The notes under the pieces: model-generated
Database searches by the model: none
Told to the model about the DNA's origin: nothing
The model's input: only the letters and a program-made list of their open reading frames with translations
Program-made: the position numbers and the translations under genes
Source: Candidatus Flexicrinis proximus
GTDB lineage: Bacteria; Chloroflexota; Anaerolineae; Aggregatilineales; Phototrophicaceae
Direction of reading: 5' to 3'
DNA length: 64,000 nucleotides
Assembly: GCA_016712885.1 (NCBI GenBank)
Contig: JADJQF010000004.1
Location: 124,001 to 188,000 of the forward strand
Shown: piece by piece, positions 1 to 7,111 of the stretch
Position numbering within the stretch: position 1 is the first letter of the stretch
Layout: the number at the start of each line of letters is the position of its first letter

Positions 1-489
1 AGAACCTGCTGGCCGACAACCAACTGGTCTGACGAGCCGAAAGTAACCGGGGAAAAGGCGGTCGATCGGGACGTCGTCGACGTCAATGACGGCCAGATCG
101 CTGTCCAGGTCGGTGCCAACGACTTCAGCGCTGACGATGGTGCCGTCGAGGAAATTGACTTCAATCGCAGTGGCGTCTTCGACGACATGGTAGTTCGTGA
201 CGATGTGCCCTTCCATGTCAATCACGAATCCAGAACCGCTGCTAAATCCGGCATTGCTGGCGACCCTGATGGCGACCACCGACGGGCTGACGCGGTTATA
301 GACGTCCGCGTAGATCTTCTCCGCATCCGAGAGCGGGACGGGTGCGCTGCTGGTGTTGATCTGGGCGAAATTCTGCTGGCTGTTATTGGCGGTCAGTGAA
401 ATGACCGAGGTGCCGAGTGCAAAGCCGGCGGCTAACAGCAGTACGGCGAGAAGGATTCCAGTGAATTGGTTGAGCTTACGAGGGTTCAT
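1..489 (-). CDS. HtrA/DegP-like serine protease, N-terminal part, frameshifted
   Basis: Start is the ATG at 489, preceded by an AGGAG ribosome site. The product has an N-terminal membrane anchor (about residues 10-32), a linker, then the trypsin-like HtrA core: GSGFVID, catalytic His about 101 in VTNYHVV and catalytic Asp about 131 in DSDLAV. The Ser region lies beyond the window. After residue 147 the frame is lost at the G run 49-52: in the next frame the expected continuation (VTFGSSDQLVVGQQV) resumes at once, so one extra base is present. This is a sequencing error or a fresh mutation. Likely role: membrane-anchored envelope protein quality control. A second HtrA paralogue lies at 31796. 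Confidence 0.85.
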   Translation of the reverse strand, partial: MNPRKLNQFTGILLAVLLLAAGFALGTSVISLTANNSQQNFAQINTSSAPVPLSDAEKIYADVYNRVSPSVVAIRVASNAGFSSGSGFVIDMEGHIVTNYHVVEDATAIEVNFLDGTIVSAEVVGTDLDSDLAVIDVDDVPIDRLFPGYFRLVRPVGCRPAGS

Positions 490-546
490 TCAGACGCACT
501 CCTGTTATATATCGGACCCGTGTAACGCTTGGAGGTTACATTACCA

Positions 547-600
547 GTAAACGGTTAAAACGGTCTAAACAGGTGTAAATTGAGTGTAAACTCGTGCAAA
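547..600. promoter_or_regulatory. Helically phased TGTAAA-type direct repeats upstream of HtrA gene
   Basis: Reading the + strand, TAAA/CAAA-ended units recur at 548-551, 556-559, 566-569, 576-579, 587-590 and 597-600, spaced 8-11 bp. Two of them form TGTAAA-N5-TGTAAA (574-590), the direct-repeat layout bound by OmpR-family regulators such as WalR. They lie 58-111 nt before the HtrA start codon. Regulation of the protease by an envelope-stress two-component regulator is an inference. Confidence 0.45.
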
Positions 601-682
601 AATGTGGGGTATCGGGTTTGCAGTCGCGGCGGGAAACGGCTTGCAACCGCCTGGGGGCTTTTATGAACTGAGTTTCTGGGGC

Positions 683-772
683 ACGGCCTCCACACCTCCA
701 CGAGGGACTTGCGCCCCTCGACCCCTCATCTGCGAATGGATCAGGCTTGCCCGACCCATTCGCCAGGGGAAG
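683..772 (+). repeat. Five-hairpin intergenic element, copy A (decayed)
   Basis: Partial copy of the dispersed multi-hairpin repeat. The first hairpin is half lost. Hairpin 2 is CGAGGG (701-706)/CCCTCG (715-720). Hairpin 3 is GCGAATGG (732-739)/CCATTCGC (756-763). The last two hairpins are absent. It ends about 27 nt from the stop codon of the PAP2 gene. Apart from this and the phased repeats, nothing is seen in 490-798. Confidence 0.7.
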
Positions 773-798
773 CAGTGACATGCTTAAGCACTGCGGGG

Positions 799-1443
799 TT
801 ACAGCGCGGTGCTGCCGATAATCAGGACTGGTACGATCAGGCCGATAAAGGCGCCGACGACAATCTGCGCCGGGGTATGGCGGTTGAGATTGAGGCGGGC
901 TGCCGCGACGAGCAGCAGCAGGGGAATCATGACCAGCAGGGCGATGGCCCCGTAAGCCCAGACGGCGCCGACAACGGCGGCGGCGGTGCTCATGGCGTGC
1001 ATACTCACCTGCCAGACGAGCGTGATGATGGTCAGGACGGCGATCTGGATCATGCCGGACAGGGCGAGCTGAGAGACGACCGACGGCGCCCCGAGCGCGC
1101 GCAGCGTCCACCAGGCGACGGTAGTGGCAACCAGCGAGACGAGGAACGGTTTGAGGCGCTGACCGCGTACGCCCATGTGAATATCGCTGATCTTGCCGCG
1201 TTTGACCATCCAGGTGATATAGATCATCGGGACGATGATGACGAGGGCGACGTAAATCAGCGCCCACATCAGCGCCTGCGAGGGCGAGGCGGCCGTTTGA
1301 AAGGCAATCGGGAAGGCGAGCGCGCCCCAGAGAACAGGCGGGCTGAACAGATCGCTAACGAGACGGGCCCAGCCGAATTCAGGGCGATCGGTATAGCTTT
1401 GCAGAGCGGCACGGGCGCGAGCAAACATCGTGTGGAGAGTCAT
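799..1443 (-). CDS. PAP2-superfamily integral membrane phosphatase-like protein
   Basis: 214 residues, strongly hydrophobic, with about six membrane segments. The C-terminal half carries a PAP2-like signature: SMHAMSTAA (first His-containing block) and NRHTPAQIVVGAFIG (matching the Arg-His-x5-G block). The first block, normally K-x6-RP, is only loosely recognisable near KRGKISDIHMG, so catalytic competence is uncertain. Family members dephosphorylate lipid phosphates such as undecaprenyl diphosphate or phosphatidic acid at the membrane. It is divergent from the NUDIX gene, with about 60 bp between them. Confidence 0.7.
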   Translation of the reverse strand: MTLHTMFARARAALQSYTDRPEFGWARLVSDLFSPPVLWGALAFPIAFQTAASPSQALMWALIYVALVIIVPMIYITWMVKRGKISDIHMGVRGQRLKPFLVSLVATTVAWWTLRALGAPSVVSQLALSGMIQIAVLTIITLVWQVSMHAMSTAAAVVGAVWAYGAIALLVMIPLLLLVAAARLNLNRHTPAQIVVGAFIGLIVPVLIIGSTAL

Positions 1444-1504
1444 CCTGCCCTTTTACATCAGAGAAGCCTAATATACCATAGGCTGATTAAGCCCGTTTGA
1501 AAAA

Positions 1505-2026
1505 ATGGCCAGAATTGTGCAAATACTCTCCGACACGGCCAACACCGAGAAAGAGACGCTCGTCCCCATGCGGCTCGAGAATCGAGTACGCGCGATCCTG
1601 ATCGATTCGGACAACCGGTTGGTCCTGATCCGGCGCGAAAAGCCGGGCGTGCCCCCGTACTATGTTGCGCCTGGGGGTGGCGTCGAACCTTCCGACGACT
1701 CGTTTCATTCCGCGCTTGAACGCGAGATGAACGAGGAGCTTGGCGGGACGATTACGATTCACCGCCTTGTATATATCAGCGAGGCGATGCGCGGCGGAGA
1801 CCTGCGCGTGCGGCAACTGTATTATGTGTGCCGGCTGCTGAAGTACAACCTCGACAACCGCAACGGCCCCGAGTTCAACGATCCGACTCGCGGCAAATAC
1901 ATTGTCGAGCGGGTGGCCCTGCTGCCGACTGCATTAGAGAAGCTGCGGATTCTCTCCGACGACCTTAAGCTGTTCCTGATTATCAACGCATTCCAGTTAT
2001 TCTCCCTTCCTGAAATCCAACCCTAA
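1505..2026 (+). CDS. NUDIX hydrolase
   Basis: 173 residues. The NUDIX box is visible at about residues 58-81: GGGVEP, then REMNEELG at 73-80; the usual Glu of the first half is an Asp (residue 65). Family members hydrolyse nucleoside diphosphates linked to another moiety, using a divalent metal held by the REUxEE glutamates. The substrate cannot be told. Met22 (1568) directly precedes the conserved beta strand and may be the real start, since neither start has a good ribosome site. It lies 8 bp upstream of the histidine phosphatase gene, probably in one operon. Confidence 0.85.
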   Translation: MARIVQILSDTANTEKETLVPMRLENRVRAILIDSDNRLVLIRREKPGVPPYYVAPGGGVEPSDDSFHSALEREMNEELGGTITIHRLVYISEAMRGGDLRVRQLYYVCRLLKYNLDNRNGPEFNDPTRGKYIVERVALLPTALEKLRILSDDLKLFLIINAFQLFSLPEIQP

Positions 2027-2034
2027 GCCTGCCG

Positions 2035-2664
2035 ATGACCACCGTTCTCCTGATACGCCATGCCGTGAACGACTACGTGAAGACCGGCAAGCTGGCCGGT
2101 TGGACGCCCGGCGTACACCTGAACGAGGAAGGGATCGCGCAGGCAGAAGCCCTGGGCACACGCCTGGCGGACGTACAGATCAAGGCGCTGTATAGCAGTC
2201 CGCTGGAGCGCGCGGTTGAGACCGCGCAAGCCGTCCAGAACCATCACCCCCACCTGATGCTGAACCTGCTGGAAGGCGTGAAAGAGGTCGACTTCGGGGA
2301 GTGGCAGGGGATGAGCCTGAGCGACCTGCGTAAACGCAAGCTGTGGGATGTCGTCCAGCATTTTCCATCGCGGGCGGTGTTTCCCGAAGGCGAATCGATC
2401 TCGGCGGCGCAGTTCAGAGCGGTGCGGGCGGTGGAGGGCGTCGTCAAGGCGCATCCCGCCCAACTGGTCGCGATCTTCAGCCATTCGGATATCATCAAGC
2501 TGGTGATGGCGCATTACCTTGGAATGCACTTAGACAGCTTTCAGCGTATAGAGATTTCAACCGCGTCGATAAGTACAGTACAATTAGGGCATGCCAGCCC
2601 GTACGTGGTTGGCGTGAACGATGTGGCGCACCTGCGCCAAATCAAACGCGAGACAAAGAGCTGA
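2035..2664 (+). CDS. MSMEG_4193-family histidine phosphatase (phosphoglycerate mutase-like)
   Basis: 209 residues with the histidine phosphatase fold: catalytic motif IRHA (His9; RHG in most relatives), SSPLERA with Arg59, an acidic residue in DFGEW near 87-90 and the second His150 in FSHSD. The covalent phosphohistidine mechanism is known for the family; the substrate of this subfamily is unknown. It is followed after 5 bp by the DUF3090 gene and then by a SCO1664-family gene. This trio is conserved in Actinobacteria and Chloroflexota, which suggests one pathway. Confidence 0.88.
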   Translation: MTTVLLIRHAVNDYVKTGKLAGWTPGVHLNEEGIAQAEALGTRLADVQIKALYSSPLERAVETAQAVQNHHPHLMLNLLEGVKEVDFGEWQGMSLSDLRKRKLWDVVQHFPSRAVFPEGESISAAQFRAVRAVEGVVKAHPAQLVAIFSHSDIIKLVMAHYLGMHLDSFQRIEISTASISTVQLGHASPYVVGVNDVAHLRQIKRETKS

Positions 2665-2669
2665 ACTCA

Positions 2670-3230
2670 ATGCCTAACGTTGAGATAGACCTCAACCCAG
2701 TAGACTTCGTTACCCTCGGCACTATCGGCCCCAAGGGGCAGCGTGTCTTCTACCTGCAAGCCGGACAAGGCGCGCAGCTCGTGTCGATGGTTGTCGAAAA
2801 AGAGCAGACATGGGCGCTGAGCGAGGCGCTGCGTGAGCTGTTGGATGACCTCGATAAGCGGCGCAGCACGACGACGACCGTCGATATGAGCCGGATGGAC
2901 ATGGATTTGCGCGAACCGATCGAGCCGGTGTTCCGCGTGTCCCGCATGGGACTGGGGTTCGACGAGGACAACGACCGGGTGGTGCTGATCATGCAGGAAC
3001 TGATGCTCGGCGAGCCGGATACGGAAACCGAAATCGACGATGCCGACGACAGCCTTGACAGCGATCTGCCGGAGATCGACCCCGACGACGATACCGAGCG
3101 ACCGTCGGTAGTACGGCTGTGGTGCAGCCGCGAACAAATGCGCGCGCTGTCGATCGCGGCATCCGATATCGTCAAAGCAGGACGCGCCGACCCGCGCTTA
3201 AACGGGCGGCTGGTTTACTACTGGACATAA
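2670..3230 (+). CDS. DUF3090 family protein
   Basis: 186 residues starting at ATG 2670. The N-terminal pattern (FVTLGTIGPKGQRVFYLQA) and the C-terminal block (WCSREQMRALS then GRLVYYW) fit DUF3090. An acidic insert (about residues 118-145, rich in Asp/Glu) separates two beta-rich halves. The molecular role is unknown. It sits 5 bp behind the histidine phosphatase and upstream of the SCO1664-like gene, the arrangement seen in other genomes. Soluble, with no signal peptide. Confidence 0.85.
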   Translation: MPNVEIDLNPVDFVTLGTIGPKGQRVFYLQAGQGAQLVSMVVEKEQTWALSEALRELLDDLDKRRSTTTTVDMSRMDMDLREPIEPVFRVSRMGLGFDEDNDRVVLIMQELMLGEPDTETEIDDADDSLDSDLPEIDPDDDTERPSVVRLWCSREQMRALSIAASDIVKAGRADPRLNGRLVYYWT

Positions 3231-3249
3231 CGCGCGGCTGGCCGCGCGT
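3230..3249. terminator. GC-rich hairpin after DUF3090 gene
   Basis: ACGCGCGG (3230-3237) pairs perfectly with CCGCGCGT (3242-3249), starting at the last base of the stop codon. No T run follows, so it may be a pause or mRNA-stabilising hairpin rather than an intrinsic terminator. Confidence 0.4.
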
Positions 3250-3323
3250 GCCCGATGTTGAGTGAAGCCTTATCTTTGGTCTACCCTCCCGTGAAGATCA
3301 GCTTGAACGATACGGATTAGGCG

Positions 3324-4112
3324 ATGAGCGACGAGCTGGGCACATTCAACGATCCTCCACAGCCGGACGAACCCCCACAGGATGCCGTACCGCTCGATAT
3401 AACGGGTGTGACGGCGCTGCTGCAAAACGGCGAGATCACGGAGCAGCATGGGCTGATCCGCAACAGCTCGAATTACACATTCCTGATCACGATCACGGCA
3501 GGCGAAGAGAGCACGCTCGGCGTGTATAAGCCGCGCCGTGGCGAGCGCCCGCTGTGGGACTTTCCAGACGGCACGCTGGCGAACCGCGAACGCGCGTCGT
3601 TCCTGACCAGCGAGGCGCTGGGCTGGCGCGCCGTGCCGCCCACCGTGCTGCGCGATGGCCCGCACGGGATCGGATCGATTCAGTATTTCATCGAGCACGA
3701 TCCCAACGAGAACTACTTCACGTTTGGCGAGCGGGTACAGGCGCAGCTACGGCGCATCGTGGTCTTCGACTGCATCACCAACAATGCCGACCGTAAAGGC
3801 GGGCATCTGCTGCTGGGAACGGGCGATCATGTGTGGTGCATCGATAACGGCCTCACTTTCAATCAGGTCAATAAGATGCGGACGGTGGTGTGGGACTTTC
3901 AGGGCGACCCCATCGCGCCGCAGGTCATCAGCGATCTGCGCCGCCTGCGCGACCGGCTGTGCGACGAAGGCGATTCGTACCGGATGGAACTCGAAGAACT
4001 GCTGGACGCAAGCGAAATCCTCTCGTTCCAGCAGCGGATCGAGCGCATGCTCAAGTCGGGCCGATACCCGCGCCCCGGCAGTGGGCCGAACTATCCCTGG
4101 CCGCCTGTGTAA
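3324..4112 (+). CDS. SCO1664 family protein (PI3/4-kinase-like fold)
   Basis: 262 residues. Blocks such as GVYKPRRGERPLWDFPDGTLANRE, then VFDCITNNADRKGGHLL and WCIDNGLTF, recall the Lys-containing N-lobe, catalytic loop and metal-binding Asp of the PI3/PI4-kinase-like fold found in SCO1664-type proteins. A phosphotransferase role is an inference; no substrate is known. It is the third member of the conserved phosphatase/DUF3090/SCO1664 cluster, 93 bp after DUF3090. A proline-rich N-terminal tail (about 25 residues) precedes the domain. Confidence 0.82.
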   Translation: MSDELGTFNDPPQPDEPPQDAVPLDITGVTALLQNGEITEQHGLIRNSSNYTFLITITAGEESTLGVYKPRRGERPLWDFPDGTLANRERASFLTSEALGWRAVPPTVLRDGPHGIGSIQYFIEHDPNENYFTFGERVQAQLRRIVVFDCITNNADRKGGHLLLGTGDHVWCIDNGLTFNQVNKMRTVVWDFQGDPIAPQVISDLRRLRDRLCDEGDSYRMELEELLDASEILSFQQRIERMLKSGRYPRPGSGPNYPWPPV

Positions 4113-4133
4113 AGCATGTGATGCCTTTGATCT

Positions 4134-4187
4134 AGGGTTCCACCTCAGGCTCCGGCTGTAATTTGCATCCCTGCACCTCCCATCAGA
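4134..4187 (-). repeat. Five-hairpin intergenic element, copy K (remnant)
   Basis: Reverse-orientation remnant of the 3' half of the dispersed element. It shows the GGTTCCACC block, a decayed CTCCTGC-type hairpin and the CTGCACCTC block, in the same order as copies B and I. It begins about 22 nt after the SCO1664 gene stop. Confidence 0.5.
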
Positions 4188-4219
4188 AAACAGAGTAACA
4201 CAATCCTGATACCCTGCGG

Positions 4220-4271
4220 CGAACAAATGTTCGAACATTTGTTTGAACATTTGTTCGAACAAGGTTATAGT
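4220..4271 (+). promoter_or_regulatory. Triple overlapping LexA-box-like array with promoter
   Basis: Three 14-bp palindromic units follow each other with a 12-bp period: CGAACAAATGTTCG (4220-4233), CGAACATTTGTTTG (4232-4245) and TGAACATTTGTTCG (4244-4257). The first fits the Bacillus/actinobacterial SOS consensus CGAAC-RNRY-GTTYC core exactly; each of the others differs at one or two outer bases. A promoter, TTGAAC (4243-4248), 17 bp, TATAGT (4266-4271), overlaps the array. Repression of the downstream SUMF1-fold gene by LexA or a regulator with a similar site is inferred. Confidence 0.6.
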
Positions 4272-4303
4272 GGATTCCATGGAACGAGTGAGGGGAAAAT
4301 GCC

Positions 4304-4993
4304 ATGTATATGCTCAAGCCGGCGTTGATGGAATGGGTCGAAATTCCTGCCGGAAAGACGACCCTGGCAGATGGAGCGGGCGTATTTCAGGTGCCGGCAT
4401 TCCGGATGGGCCGGACGCCGGTGACCAACGGGCAGTTCACGGCGTTCGTGAAGGACGGCGGCTACCGGAATGCGCTGTGGTGGCACGATCTTGGCCCTGC
4501 GCCGAGCGGCGCGCGCGCGTCCAACTGGCGGGAAGACGAGTCGCCGAAGGTCCAGGTGTGCTGGTACGAAGCGGTAGCATTCTGCCGCTGGCTGGCGAGT
4601 CACACGGGCACGGCGGTGAGACTGCCGACGGAAGCCGAATGGCAGTGGGCAGCGGCTGGGCCGAGCGGCTGGGAGTATGCGTATGGAAGCGGCTTTGACG
4701 GCACGAAGTGCAATACCAGGGAAGCCGGGAACGGCCGCGCGAACCTGGTGACCGAGTACGCGCGGGTCAAGACCCCATTCGGCGCGGTGGACATGACGGG
4801 GAACGTGTGGGAGTGGTGCGGCAACCGCGCGGAGAGCCCGGCAGAGGCAAGCATCGAAGAAGGTGGTACGCGGGCGCTGCGAGGCGGCTCGTGGGAGAAC
4901 ACACAGCAGCACGCGAAGGTCACTTTCCGCTATAACCGCGCGGTGCCAACCCGCACGTACACGATCGGCTTTCGCGTGATGGCCGAGCATTGA
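4304..4993 (+). CDS. SUMF1/FGE-sulfatase-fold protein (first of tandem pair)
   Basis: 229 residues, almost entirely one formylglycine-generating-enzyme-like (C-type-lectin-related) domain: PVTNGQFTAFV, CWYEAVAFCRWLA, RLPTEAEWQWAA, GNVWEWC and the terminal RGGSW...GFRVM. Real FGE enzymes carry a catalytic Cys pair after RGGSW; none is seen there, so formylglycine formation is unlikely. Such domains also serve as binding modules or in ergothioneine-type chemistry. It lies directly behind the LexA-like array and 76 bp before a paralogue of the same architecture. No signal peptide. Confidence 0.85.
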   Translation: MYMLKPALMEWVEIPAGKTTLADGAGVFQVPAFRMGRTPVTNGQFTAFVKDGGYRNALWWHDLGPAPSGARASNWREDESPKVQVCWYEAVAFCRWLASHTGTAVRLPTEAEWQWAAAGPSGWEYAYGSGFDGTKCNTREAGNGRANLVTEYARVKTPFGAVDMTGNVWEWCGNRAESPAEASIEEGGTRALRGGSWENTQQHAKVTFRYNRAVPTRTYTIGFRVMAEH

Positions 4994-5069
4994 GGCGCGG
5001 GTAATGGATCTGATGCGCGCCGGGATGTCGCGTTACACTGTGCGGGGCGCGGATTGATGGAAAACGACT

Positions 5070-5825
5070 ATGACCGAAGCGTATACACTTCCTTTACTCG
5101 AATGGCTTGATATCCCGGCGGGGACCGTGACGCTGGTGGACGGCAAAGGCACGTTTGATGTGCAGCCGTTCAGGATCGCCAAGTATGCGGTCACAAACGC
5201 ACAGTTCGACGCGTTTATCAGCGACGGCGGGTACAGCGATACGCGCTGGTGGGCGGATGCCGGCGCGACCGAACTCGATGCTGAACAGCAGGAAAACGGC
5301 ATGTCGACCTGGCAGACGGCGCGCGAACGTTTCGGCACGCCGCAGCCGTCGCATTGGCCGGAGGCGGACTGCCCGCGCACGGATCTCTGCTGGTACGAAG
5401 CGGTCGCATTCTGCCGCTGGCTGGCCCACAAAACTGGTCTGGCGGTGCGGCTGCCGACCGAGTGGGAATGGCAGTGGGCGGCGGTAGGTGCGACCGGGTG
5501 GGAGTATCCGTATGGCGCGGAGTTCGACGCGCTGAAGTGCAATACCTACGAAAACGGGATCGGACGCACGGTGCCGGTGACGGCCTATGCAGACGTGTCG
5601 ACGGTCCACGGGACGGTCAGCCAATCCGGCAATGTTCTGGAATGGTGCAGCAACGAGTTCGAAAACACGGCCAATCTGCTGGTCACGGGCACGGGGCGGC
5701 CGGCGATGCGCGGCGGCTCGTGGGGGCATGACCGGTTTAACGGGAGGGCGATCCACCGTTTCGGGTTCAACGCGCTGAACAGCAGCTACGCGGTCGGCAT
5801 CAGGGTGATGTGTGAAACCCGGTAA
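5070..5825 (+). CDS. SUMF1/FGE-sulfatase-fold protein (second of tandem pair)
   Basis: 251 residues, paralogous to the upstream gene from the first residues (LLEWLDIPAG against LMEWVEIPAG) to the end. It shares AVTNAQFDAFISDGGY, CWYEAVAFCRWLA, RLPTEWEWQWAA, GNVLEWC and MRGGSWG, and has an extra segment of about 20 residues near 70-95. It also lacks the Cys pair of active FGE. The two genes are a tandem duplication and may be co-transcribed from the promoter at 4243-4271. Function unknown; a binding or scaffold role is as likely as an enzymatic one. Confidence 0.83.
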   Translation: MTEAYTLPLLEWLDIPAGTVTLVDGKGTFDVQPFRIAKYAVTNAQFDAFISDGGYSDTRWWADAGATELDAEQQENGMSTWQTARERFGTPQPSHWPEADCPRTDLCWYEAVAFCRWLAHKTGLAVRLPTEWEWQWAAVGATGWEYPYGAEFDALKCNTYENGIGRTVPVTAYADVSTVHGTVSQSGNVLEWCSNEFENTANLLVTGTGRPAMRGGSWGHDRFNGRAIHRFGFNALNSSYAVGIRVMCETR

Positions 5826-5863
5826 GGAATGACGATCCTTCGGGGTTTTGGGCCGGTCAGAGG

Positions 5864-7108
5864 TCAGGATTTCGGCAGGTCGAAGCGGGTACGGAGGGCT
5901 GCGAGTTCGGACTCGTAGTAGGCCAGCTTGTCGGGCCGGTTGAGGGCGCGGCAGACCTCGATGAGGGGGACAAGGGTGTCGAACCAGGGGCCGGGGTCGG
6001 TGACCGCGAGCAGATGTTCGCGCGAGAGTTCGAGGTTGTCCAGCGCCGACTTGAAATCGCCCTGGTCCTGATCGACCAGACCGAGGATCTGGAGGGCGCG
6101 GCCGAGCATCAACGGGGACCGTGAGCCGAGGCCAAGCGCGTCCTGATTAAGCTGTTCGTGATCGTCGTCGCTAAACAGGTCGAGCGCACGGTGCAGCGAT
6201 GCGCGGGCAGCGTCGTGGCGGTCGAGGTTGAGCAGCGCATAACCCATGCCGTAATAGGAGCGGCCCGCGTCGTAGAGCAGGCCGGCCCCGGAACGGCGGA
6301 GGGCGGCACGCTCGAAGTGCTCGACGGCCAGGGCAAAGTCATTGCGGCGGCAGAAGAGCCATCCTTTATCGTAGTCGCGGGACATCGGCCATGCTTCAGG
6401 GCCGATCTGATCGACGATGGCGTCGGCGCGGTTGTAGGCGTCGAGCGCATGGTCGTACTGGTCGTCGTCGTCATCGTTGATGGTGGCGGCGTCATAATAA
6501 GCGTTGGCGATCTCCTCATAGGCGCGGATAGCGTAGTACGGCGTGCCGGGAGGCGTGAGCGCGAGGGCCGCCTGTGCGTGGTGGATGGCCATAGTGGAGC
6601 GTAAGGCGCGGTTATTCGCCTCGGATAAGGCGAGCTGCAGGACGATGCGCGCCCACTGGCCATCTGGACTGGCGTCGGACGCGACCTCAGACAGCAGGTG
6701 CTGCATCCCGCTGATAATGTCATCGTGAGGGAGACTACCCGCCTGGGAAAGCCCGTAACCGGCTTCAATCTGCGCCCGGATAGCGGCCGGCAGCGCGGGG
6801 TATTCCGGCGCGTTTTTGATGGGGCCGATAAACGTGGGCAGCAGCTTCCAGGTTTTGGTGAGCTGGAAGAAGTCGCGCAGATAGACCAGCGCGGACGATA
6901 CGGACGCGTCATGCGGGGAGGCGGAAAAGGGCGGCCATGCGTGCGGCTCTCCGCCAAGCAGATAGGGCAGACTGGGCAGTACATCGCGGAAACTGCGCAG
7001 CCCGCTGTGGACCTGCCCACGCACCAGGAGCGAATGAGCGGCAACCAGCGCATCCCAACGGTCGCTGGCGTATGCGTGGTAGGCGCGGAGTGCCGAAGCG
7101 GACGACAT
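5864..7108 (-). CDS. TPR-repeat protein, partner of STAND ATPase
   Basis: 414 residues of predicted helical repeats. TPR-like pairs are clearest at about 215-240 (YDHALDAYNRADAIVDQ), 255-275 (FALAVEHFERAAL), 283-315 (AARASLHRALDLF) and 340-370 (FKSALDNLELSREHLL). An Asp run at about 207-211 is notable. No catalytic motif. The ATG lies 3 bp behind the stop of the STAND ATPase gene, so translation is probably coupled. In many regulators the TPR sensor is the C-terminal part of the STAND protein itself; here the two seem split into separate genes. Sensor or scaffold function is inferred. Confidence 0.72.
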   Translation of the reverse strand: MSSASALRAYHAYASDRWDALVAAHSLLVRGQVHSGLRSFRDVLPSLPYLLGGEPHAWPPFSASPHDASVSSALVYLRDFFQLTKTWKLLPTFIGPIKNAPEYPALPAAIRAQIEAGYGLSQAGSLPHDDIISGMQHLLSEVASDASPDGQWARIVLQLALSEANNRALRSTMAIHHAQAALALTPPGTPYYAIRAYEEIANAYYDAATINDDDDDQYDHALDAYNRADAIVDQIGPEAWPMSRDYDKGWLFCRRNDFALAVEHFERAALRRSGAGLLYDAGRSYYGMGYALLNLDRHDAARASLHRALDLFSDDDHEQLNQDALGLGSRSPLMLGRALQILGLVDQDQGDFKSALDNLELSREHLLAVTDPGPWFDTLVPLIEVCRALNRPDKLAYYESELAALRTRFDLPKS

Positions 7109-7111
7109 GGC

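Noticed and set aside
4220..4257. Possible CRISPR or simple microsatellite
   Set aside because: The units are overlapping 14-bp palindromes without spacers and fit a regulator site; there are no cas genes.
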